Below are positions 1-5,833 of a stretch of DNA of 8,839 bases, in pieces; the first letter of the stretch is position 1, and each line of letters opens with the position of its first letter. Under the pieces are notes generated by a model. The model was given only the letters and a program-made list of their open reading frames with translations. It did not search any database and was not told the DNA's origin. This DNA is from Thermoanaerobaculia bacterium (GTDB taxonomy: Bacteria; Acidobacteriota; Thermoanaerobaculia; UBA5066): positions 1 through 8,839 of the forward strand of contig JAGOBQ010000141.1 of assembly GCA_017999215.1 (NCBI GenBank). Direction: 5' to 3'. A program made the position numbers and the translations under genes.

Positions 1-88
1 GGTTTACCCTTCGCGGGTTTGGCGCGGCTGACGTCCGGTTCGTCCGGCGGGAGCCGTGCCCGCAGGAAGGTTTGAACCAGGCCGCGGC

Positions 89-649
89 ATGATCTCAGCT
101 ACCGAACTTCGCGCCGGAATGATCGTCATCCACAACGGGGAGCTCCACAGGGCTCACTCCGTCGTCCACAAGACGCCGGGGAACCTCCGCGGCTTCGTCC
201 AGGCGAAGCTTCGGAGCCTGAAGTCCGGCGCGATGAACGAGCACCGGTTCCGCTCCGAGGACAAGATCGAGAAGGCCTCCCTCGACACGCACGAGATGCA
301 GTACCTCTACTCGGACGGCGAGGGGCACCACTTCATGAACCAGGAGTCCTACGATCAGGTCCGGCTCTCGGACGAGATCGTGGGGGACGCCATGAAGTAC
401 CTCCTGCCCGAGACGGTCATCGAGGTCGACTTCTACGAAGGGAACCCGATCTCCGTGGAGCTCCCGACGACGGTGAACCTGAAGGTCGTCGAGACGGAGC
501 CCGGCATGAAGGGGGCGACGGCGTCGGCCTCCTACAAGCCGGCCAAGCTCGAGACGGGCCTCGTCGTCCAGATCCCGCAGTTCGTCGAAGCGGGAACGAT
601 CATCAAGATCGACACGCGCGACGACTCCTACCTGGAGAGGGCCGGCTGA
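89..649 (+). CDS. efp: Elongation factor P (EF-P)
   Basis: EF-P binds the ribosome between the P and E sites and relieves stalling at polyproline stretches; it acts in the cytoplasm. The 186-residue product has the family's normal length and three-domain layout: a KOW-like N domain (about residues 1-62), an OB-fold (about 65-125) and a C-terminal OB domain (about 130-186) ending in IKIDTRDDSYLERA, a typical EF-P ending. I chose ATG 89 because the protein then opens with MISATELRAGM, the usual EF-P beginning. An in-frame GTG at 56 would add 11 residues that do not look like EF-P. Neither start has a well-spaced Shine-Dalgarno sequence. The loop that normally carries a modified Lys or Arg reads TPGNLRGF, so the tip residue is Asn32, with Arg34 two residues on. 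The stop overlaps the probable start of the M23 gene. Identity is very secure; the start is fairly secure. Confidence 0.96.
   Translation: MISATELRAGMIVIHNGELHRAHSVVHKTPGNLRGFVQAKLRSLKSGAMNEHRFRSEDKIEKASLDTHEMQYLYSDGEGHHFMNQESYDQVRLSDEIVGDAMKYLLPETVIEVDFYEGNPISVELPTTVNLKVVETEPGMKGATASASYKPAKLETGLVVQIPQFVEAGTIIKIDTRDDSYLERAG
634..640 (+). promoter_or_regulatory. Shine-Dalgarno deciding the start of the M23 gene
   Basis: GGAGAGG lies inside the last codons of efp, 5 nt upstream of a CTG at 646-648. No comparable purine-rich site precedes the alternative GTG at 673. This supports initiation at the CTG that overlaps the efp stop codon. Confidence 0.55.
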
Positions 650-1605
650 CCAGGACCGCGCTCTCCGCGGCGGTGGCGCTCGCCGGGCTCGCCCTCGTGG
701 CGGGGCCCGCCGCGTCCGCCGCGAAGATCGCGAAAGAGGCTGCCCCTTCGGTCCTGGCGGCGACCGTGCCGTCCGCCGGGCCCGCCCCCTGCCCGTACCG
801 CGATCCGGAGGACGGCGGGTGCTTCTCCTCCGCGGACGAGGCCGACCTCGCGTGGATCGCCCGAGCCAGCGCGGCCCCGCCGCGCGCGCGGAAGGTCGCG
901 CTCCCTCCCGGGCTTCCGGCCGTCCTCGCGGTCGCACGGAGCCAGGCCGAGGAGCACCTCCCGCTCGAGGCCGACCCGGACGGCGACGAGCCGTACGAAG
1001 ACGGGAGCTGGTCCGCGGGCGCGGTTCCGGCCGCGCCGCTTCCGGCGCTCTCCGAGGAGCAGCGCTCGTTCTGGAGAGACCTCCGTTCGACGCTGAAGGG
1101 CCTCGTCGTCCGCAAGAAGGACAGCAAGCCCGCCTCGATCCCCGAGGAAGAGCTCGCCGCCCTCTTCGCGACCGGGTTCCCGCTCCCGATCGAGGCATTC
1201 CCGAAGGAGAAGCTCCGCGACACGTTCAATGCCTCCCGCGGCCGCCACAAGAGGCACCACGCGATCGACCTCGGCGCCCCGAAGGGGACCCCGATCGTCG
1301 CCGTGAGCGACGGGAAGATCGAGCGCCTCGGGCGCGACCGGCGCGGCGGCATCGTCATCTACCAGAGGGACGCGACCGGCCGGTTCGTCTACTACTACGC
1401 CCACCTCTCCCGCTACGCGCCTGGACTGAAGGTCGGCGACACGGTGAAGCGCGGCCAGCAGATCGGCGAGGTCGGCACGACGGGTCGGACGTTCGGCGCG
1501 CACCTCCACTTCGCCATCTTCCGCGACGCCGACGCCCCGAACCCCTGGAAGGGGCTCGTCGTGAACCCGTACCTCGTCTTCTCGGCTCTCGTCGGCGGGA
1601 AGTGA
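646..1605 (+). CDS. Secreted M23-family (LytM-type) metallopeptidase
   Basis: This is a probable zinc-dependent murein endopeptidase acting outside the cytoplasmic membrane. From CTG 646 the protein has 319 residues. Residues 1-25 form a signal peptide (MTRTALSAAVALAGLALVAG, then PAASA) with an Arg in the N-region. The next ~170 residues are Pro/Ala/Arg-rich with no recognised domain; they include a Cys pair (C49, C59) that could form a disulfide. The M23 domain occupies about residues 195-315 and has the complete active site: HxxxD (H204, D208), H253 in YYAHLS, and HLH (H286, H288). The start is inferred. CTG is non-canonical, but it overlaps the efp stop as CTGA, has GGAGAGG 5 nt upstream and restores the signal-peptide N-region. 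The nearest conventional start, GTG 673, gives 310 residues without that basic N-region and without a ribosome site. Overlap with efp suggests translational coupling. No LysM or other wall-binding domain is visible, so the substrate is unknown. Confidence 0.9.
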   Translation: MTRTALSAAVALAGLALVAGPAASAAKIAKEAAPSVLAATVPSAGPAPCPYRDPEDGGCFSSADEADLAWIARASAAPPRARKVALPPGLPAVLAVARSQAEEHLPLEADPDGDEPYEDGSWSAGAVPAAPLPALSEEQRSFWRDLRSTLKGLVVRKKDSKPASIPEEELAALFATGFPLPIEAFPKEKLRDTFNASRGRHKRHHAIDLGAPKGTPIVAVSDGKIERLGRDRRGGIVIYQRDATGRFVYYYAHLSRYAPGLKVGDTVKRGQQIGEVGTTGRTFGAHLHFAIFRDADAPNPWKGLVVNPYLVFSALVGGK

Positions 1606-1608
1606 CCC

Positions 1609-1627
1609 GCGGCGGCGTGCCGCCCGC
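1609..1627 (+). terminator. Weak GC-rich hairpin after the M23 gene
   Basis: Just after the M23 stop, GCGGCGG and CCGCCCGC pair around a CGTG loop with one bulged C. No T-run follows, so it does not meet the criteria for an intrinsic terminator. GC-rich hairpins arise easily at this base composition. It is recorded because it sits between a gene end and the next promoter. Confidence 0.25.
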
Positions 1628-1669
1628 CCCGCTCCGATCCCCCTTCGTGATCGCCGGCTCGTCTCTCCG

Positions 1670-1699
1670 TTGACCCTCCGGGGGCCGGACCGACAGAAT
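1670..1699 (+). promoter_or_regulatory. Sigma70-type promoter for the HD-GYP gene
   Basis: TTGACC (1670-1675) and CAGAAT (1694-1699) are separated by 18 bp. They match the -35 (TTGACA) and -10 (TATAAT) consensus at 5/6 and 4/6 positions. Transcription usually starts about 7 nt past the -10 box, which here falls on A1706, the first base of the ATG. No Shine-Dalgarno sequence lies between box and ATG, so the message would be leaderless. The TTG of the -35 box is also a possible in-frame start codon, but I read it as promoter. Confidence 0.5.
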
Positions 1700-1705
1700 C
1701 CCGGC

Positions 1706-3577
1706 ATGAGCGAGCGCGTCCCCTTTCATCGTCCGGCGGAGGCCTTTCCGGGACCGCTCTCCGAAGCCGTCCGCATCGCCGGGCTCGCCGACCGTCCCTG
1801 GACGGGCAGCCCGCCCGAGCACGATGGAGGCCCCGCCCTCTACCTTGTTCCCCCGCAGCTGGCGGAGACGCTGGCGGCCTTCCTCCGGGAAGGCTCCCCC
1901 GCCGTCGCTCTCTCCTGGGGAGAGCCGGCGGACCTCGCGGTCCCCGTCTTCTCCCTGCCGCCTCACGCCCCGCCGGCGGCGCTCGCGTCGATCCTCTCGG
2001 CCGCGGCCGAGGTCTCGGCGGCGCGGGCGGCCTCGGCGTCGCTCTCGCGACGGCTCTCCGAAGCCGAGGAGAGGGTCAGCGCGCTGAACCGGATCGGGAT
2101 CGCGCTCTCGGCCGAGAGGGACCTCGACCGCCTGCTCGAGAAGATCCTCACGGAGTCGCGCCGGTTCACCTCTTCGGAGGCGGGGAGCCTCTACCTCCTG
2201 GAGGAGGGGCCGCACGGCCGGCGGCTCCGCTTCAAGCTCGCCCAGAACGACGCGGTGAAGTTCGCGTTCTCCGAGCGGACGATGCCGGTCGACGACGCGA
2301 GCCTCGCCGGCTACGTCGCCGGCCACGGCGAGTCGATCGTCCTCGAGGACGCCTACGACGTGCCGGCCGGCGCCCCCTACCGGCTCAACACGGCGTTCGA
2401 CGACCAGACCGGCTTCCGGACCCGCTCGATGGCCGTCGTCCCGATGTCCGATCACACGGGCGCGCTCGTCGGCGTCGTCCAGCTGATGAACCGAAGACTC
2501 GCCGACGGCAGCCCGGCCCCCTACCCGCCGGACCTGATCCCGCTCCTGCACTCCCTCGCGACGCAGGCCGCCGTCTCGGTCAAGGCGAACCAGCTGACGG
2601 CCTCGATCCGGAAGCTCTTCGAGGACTTCGCGCGCGCCGCGATCATGGCCGTCGAGCTCCGCGACCCGACGACCGCCGGCCACAGCAACCGCGTCGCCGA
2701 TCTGACCGTCTCCCTCGCCCGACTCGTCGACCGCGCGGACGACGGGCCCTACTCCTCCGTCGCGTTCTCGCGCGAGGAGATGCGCGAGCTCCGGACGGCC
2801 GCGCTCCTCCACGACTTCGGGAAGGTCTCGATCCCGGAGCGCGTCCTCGTCAAGGCGAAGAAGGTCGACGAGGAGGCGGTCCTCCGGATCCGGGACCGGT
2901 TCGACTTCGCGCTCGAGTCCGAGGACGCCCGCGACGGCCGGAGGCTCCTCGAGCGCCTCGCCGAGGCGGGCGTCCCCCCGTCTCCGGAGGACCTCCGCCT
3001 CCTCGACGCCGCGCGCCTGGACCGGGCGCAGGAGCTCGAGGAGATGTTCGAGGAGGTCCGCCGCGCGAACGAGCCGACCGTCCTCCCCGAGGAGGCAGGA
3101 GGCGTCCTTCGGCGGCTCCTGACGCGCTCCTACCGCGACCGGAGGGGCGTCGTGACGTCGCTGCTCCAGGACCACGAGTTCCAGCTCCTCTCGATCCGGA
3201 AGGGGAGCCTCTCGCTCGAGGAGCGGACCCAGATCGAGAGCCACGTCTCCCACACTTACCGCTTCCTCTCGTCGATCCCGTGGACTCCGGACCTCGCTCG
3301 GGTCCCGGAGATCGCGCACGCCCACCACGAGAAGCTCGACGGCTCCGGTTATCCCCGCGGCGTGCGCGCGGACGAGATCCCGCTCGCGTCGCGGGTCATG
3401 ACGATCTGCGACATCTACGACGCCCTGACCGCGTCGGACCGGCCCTACAAGAAGGCCGTGCCGCGGGAGAAGGCGCTCCGGATCCTCGAGGACGAGGGCC
3501 GCTCCGGGCTCCTCGACGCCTGGCTCGTCTCGGCCTTCGTCGGCGGGAAGCTCTGGCTCCCCGCGGGGCACGCGTGA
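1706..3577 (+). CDS. GAF + HD-GYP phosphohydrolase, probable c-di-GMP phosphodiesterase
   Basis: A cytoplasmic signalling protein of 623 residues with no membrane segment. Layout: residues 1-100 are an alpha/beta region with no firm match, possibly a degenerate receiver; about 100-132 is a charged helix, probably coiled coil; about 132-290 is a GAF domain, a small-ligand sensor in most family members; about 305-600 is an HD-GYP domain. HD-GYP enzymes hydrolyse cyclic-di-GMP using a di- or tri-metal centre. The key residues are present: H326, H369-D370 in HDFGK, H513/H516, H540-H541, the GYP signature HHEKLDGSGYP, and CDIYDALTASDRPY with D579. Activity is therefore likely. An extra block of about 100 residues (about 397-498) separates HDFGK from the next metal-ligand segment and has no match I recognise. 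ATG 1706 is chosen over TTG 1670 because 1670 is the -35 box of a promoter predicted to start at 1706. The stop overlaps the next gene's GTG. Confidence 0.93.
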   Translation: MSERVPFHRPAEAFPGPLSEAVRIAGLADRPWTGSPPEHDGGPALYLVPPQLAETLAAFLREGSPAVALSWGEPADLAVPVFSLPPHAPPAALASILSAAAEVSAARAASASLSRRLSEAEERVSALNRIGIALSAERDLDRLLEKILTESRRFTSSEAGSLYLLEEGPHGRRLRFKLAQNDAVKFAFSERTMPVDDASLAGYVAGHGESIVLEDAYDVPAGAPYRLNTAFDDQTGFRTRSMAVVPMSDHTGALVGVVQLMNRRLADGSPAPYPPDLIPLLHSLATQAAVSVKANQLTASIRKLFEDFARAAIMAVELRDPTTAGHSNRVADLTVSLARLVDRADDGPYSSVAFSREEMRELRTAALLHDFGKVSIPERVLVKAKKVDEEAVLRIRDRFDFALESEDARDGRRLLERLAEAGVPPSPEDLRLLDAARLDRAQELEEMFEEVRRANEPTVLPEEAGGVLRRLLTRSYRDRRGVVTSLLQDHEFQLLSIRKGSLSLEERTQIESHVSHTYRFLSSIPWTPDLARVPEIAHAHHEKLDGSGYPRGVRADEIPLASRVMTICDIYDALTASDRPYKKAVPREKALRILEDEGRSGLLDAWLVSAFVGGKLWLPAGHA

Positions 3578-4326
3578 GGGGAGCGGGGCTCGGCGCTCTC
3601 TTCTTCCTCGCGCTTTCTCCGGCGACGCCGCCGCCGTCGGCCGCCGAGCCCGGGCGCGCCCTCGTCCCGCGTGGACGCTGGCACCACGAGGCGCCGGGAC
3701 CTCCGGCGGTCCGCTGGTCGGTCCTCTTCCGCAGGAGCGACGCCGAGGACGAGACCCGCCTCCTCGTCGAGACCCCCGGCGGGCGCTGGTCGCTCCTGTC
3801 GCGACAGCCCGCCTCCGGCTCCGACACGCACGAGGAGGTGACCGACACCGCGACCGGCGAGACGGTCTCGCGCGTTCTCACGCATGCGCCCGTCGTCCTC
3901 TTCCCGGAGTGCGCATCGGTACGCCCTCCCGACGCGTGCCTCGTCCTCCAGGGGACGCGGGGCCGCCTGGCCGCGCCGCTCTCGGCGTTCTCGGGAGACG
4001 AGGCCGCCGGCCTGAGGCAGCGGGCGTCCGCCGTCGTCTCTCCCGGTTTCCTCCGGAGGCTCCGGGGCCTCGCGCCCGCCCTCCCGATCGCCGACCTCGC
4101 GTTCTACTCGGAGGACTTCCTCGCGCTGCTCGACCCGGCGCTCGCGAGGCCGAAGGGACCGGCGCTCACCGCGCCCCGGCGGCCGGGGTGCGCGTTCGAC
4201 GCGGAATTCGGGTGGCCCTGCAGCCCCGACGAGAGGCGGCGCGAGGAGTGGCTCTTCCGCCGCCCCGCCGGCGTCACCCCGGAGCGGGCCGGTGCTCGGG
4301 GCGAAGGAGGTCGAGGACGGTCTTGA
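3574..4326 (+). CDS. Exported protein of unknown function
   Basis: I do not recognise this 250-residue protein. GTG 3574 overlaps the HD-GYP stop (GTGA, 4 bp). From there the protein opens MRGAGLGALFFLALSPAT followed by PPPSAAE, which reads as a signal peptide with likely cleavage near residue 24. That supports both the start and export. An open frame extends further upstream, but only as a shadow of the HD-GYP gene. The mature part is rich in Arg, Pro and Ala and has four cysteines in two pairs (C113/C122 and C206/C216), compatible with two disulfides in an extracytoplasmic protein. There is no further membrane segment and no enzyme motif I can name. Ribosome site: at best a weak GCGGGG at 3563-3568. 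Close coupling suggests co-expression with the HD-GYP protein. The last 53 bp overlap the end of the opposite DUF4301 gene, so the Arg/Gly-rich tail after about residue 233 may not be conserved. Confidence 0.72.
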   Translation: MRGAGLGALFFLALSPATPPPSAAEPGRALVPRGRWHHEAPGPPAVRWSVLFRRSDAEDETRLLVETPGGRWSLLSRQPASGSDTHEEVTDTATGETVSRVLTHAPVVLFPECASVRPPDACLVLQGTRGRLAAPLSAFSGDEAAGLRQRASAVVSPGFLRRLRGLAPALPIADLAFYSEDFLALLDPALARPKGPALTAPRRPGCAFDAEFGWPCSPDERRREEWLFRRPAGVTPERAGARGEGGRGRS

Positions 4327-5833
4327 CGGGCGCGAAGGTCTCGATCGGCACCTCGACGAACAGGGTGTTCCAGAAGGCCATCGCGCCGTTCCAGAGGCCC
4401 GGCCGCTCGAGCGCGAGGAGCGGGACGCCTTCGTGCGACTTGCGCGAGACGAAGACCGCCGACTCGTCCACGAACTTCGACAGGTCCCACGGGCGCCCCT
4501 CGCCGTCCCGGAGGGAGAGGACGAGGTCGACCGGGTTGAAGTGCGTCCCGGAGCTCCAGAGCGCCCTGCGCGCCGGGTCGGAGAGGTCGACCTCGGCGCT
4601 CTCGACGATCTGGCGGGAGAGCCTACCGTCGCGGCTCCGCACCCAGAACGGCCCGCCGCCGGGCTCCCCCTCGTTCCTCACGACGCCGCAGACGCGCAGG
4701 GGACGCGCGAAGCGGGCCCGCGCCCAGCGCCGCCGCTCGTCGTCCGAAAGCGCGTCGGCCTCGGCCGTCGCCTCGCCGAACGTCTCGCGAAGGTAGGAAA
4801 GCGCCTCGTCGGCGGCGCCGGGCGCCCCCGCGTCGAGGAGCGCAACGAGGTTCCGGACCCTCCGCTCCACCTCGAGGAGCCTCCCCGCGAGGAGCTTCTT
4901 CCAGAGGAGCGTCGGACCCTTCCTCGAGTCGGGGACGACGTTGTCGACGTTCTTCACGAAGACGACGTCCCCTCCGAGGGCGGCGAGGTTCCCGAGGAGC
5001 GCTCCGTGCCCGCCCGGGCGAAGGAGCAGCTCCCCGTCCGCCGTCCGGAAGGGCGCCCCGTCGAGCGCCACGGCGAGCGTGTCGGTCGAGCGCTCCTGGA
5101 CCGAGAACGTGACGTCGAAACGGGCGTGGAGACGGCGCTCGAGGTCCGGTCGGTGCCGCTCGAGGAGCGCCTCGAAGTCGCCGCGGGCCTCGTCGGCGAC
5201 GGTGAAGTGGACCGGCGTCCGGCCCGAGGCCGCGCGGACGGTGAGGGCGGCTTCGACGAGGTGCTCCTCGAACGGAGTGCGCGCCCCTTCTTCCTCGAGA
5301 TGGAACGGGACGAGGCCCTTCGGCCGCGAGGCGAGGCCGAGACCGGACGGGAGGAGGAGCGCTTCGAGCAGGTCGACGAAGTGCCGTCGCGGATCCGAGA
5401 AGGCCGCCTCCCCCGCGACGGCGCGCAGCTCCGCCGCGAACGGCAGCTCCCCGAGCCCATCCACGAACCGGACGACCTCCGCGGCCGCCGCATCGCCCCT
5501 TTCGGCGCGAGCGACCCACTCCTCGAACGTCGTCTCGGGCTCGTCGAGCGCTCTCCGGAGCGACTGGAACATCCGCGTCGCCGCCCCCGAGGCGGGGACG
5601 AGCTTCGAGAGCCGTCCGGCCTTCTCGGCCTCCTCGAAGAGGGAGAGGAGGTCGCGATGCCGCTCCTCGGAGATCCGCTCGATCCCGTCTCCGCGCGTGC
5701 AGGGGCGGACGAGCGGGGCCGGCGCGGGGGGATGCGTCAGGAGATCGACCTGCCGGCCCGCCTCGGCCGGGTCGATCCCGGCCCGGGCCAGCGTCGCGAG
5801 GTCGCGCTCGGTGAAGAGCCCGCCCACGGTCAC
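4274..5833 (-). CDS. DUF4301 family protein, possible sugar nucleotidyltransferase
   Basis: The 519-residue product matches what I know of the DUF4301 family in length and motifs: an N-terminal segment starting LFTERDLATLARAGID, RGDGIERI (47-54), VPASGAATRMF (79-89), RPKGLVPFH (170-178), TPFEEHLVEAA (186-196), HFTV (209-212), STDTLAV (249-255), RPGGHGALLGNL (282-293) and VKNVDNVVPD (303-312). DUF4301 has no established biochemical role as far as I know. Several motifs resemble those of UDP-sugar pyrophosphorylases: a G-x-x-T/S-R-M loop, a K-G-L-x-P segment, a P-G-G-x-G stretch and an N-x-D-N motif. I therefore infer a GT-A-like nucleotidyltransferase. Residues about 340-519 form a further part with conserved-looking GTHFNPVDLVLSL and LWNGAMAFWNTLFVEVP. 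GTG 5833 overlaps the rmlA stop (GTGA), implying translational coupling; a second GTG at 5827 is possible. The open frame upstream lies wholly inside rmlA and is discarded. The protein is probably cytoplasmic, with no signal peptide. Confidence 0.88.
   Translation of the reverse strand: MTVGGLFTERDLATLARAGIDPAEAGRQVDLLTHPPAPAPLVRPCTRGDGIERISEERHRDLLSLFEEAEKAGRLSKLVPASGAATRMFQSLRRALDEPETTFEEWVARAERGDAAAAEVVRFVDGLGELPFAAELRAVAGEAAFSDPRRHFVDLLEALLLPSGLGLASRPKGLVPFHLEEEGARTPFEEHLVEAALTVRAASGRTPVHFTVADEARGDFEALLERHRPDLERRLHARFDVTFSVQERSTDTLAVALDGAPFRTADGELLLRPGGHGALLGNLAALGGDVVFVKNVDNVVPDSRKGPTLLWKKLLAGRLLEVERRVRNLVALLDAGAPGAADEALSYLRETFGEATAEADALSDDERRRWARARFARPLRVCGVVRNEGEPGGGPFWVRSRDGRLSRQIVESAEVDLSDPARRALWSSGTHFNPVDLVLSLRDGEGRPWDLSKFVDESAVFVSRKSHEGVPLLALERPGLWNGAMAFWNTLFVEVPIETFAPVKTVLDLLRPEHRPAPG

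Noticed and set aside
1..88. Promoter or regulatory leader upstream of efp
   Set aside because: No convincing -35/-10 pair, hairpin or ribosome site was found in these 88 bases. The true promoter may lie outside the window.
1588..1602. Shared GTCGGCGGGAAG near the ends of the M23 and HD-GYP genes
   Set aside because: The 12-base match encodes VGGK in both proteins and fits local codon use. It is too short and isolated to be a repeat element.
1355..3571. A 738-codon open frame on the - strand opposite the HD-GYP gene
   Set aside because: It is a shadow: the translation is a monotonous run of Arg, Glu, Asp, Val and Leu with no domain, and the + strand carries all conserved HD-GYP motifs. Long antisense frames are expected at this GC content.
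3280..3573. Upstream extension of the exported-protein frame into the HD-GYP gene
   Set aside because: The extension is an out-of-frame reading of the HD-GYP catalytic motifs. Starting at GTG 3574 uncovers a signal peptide.
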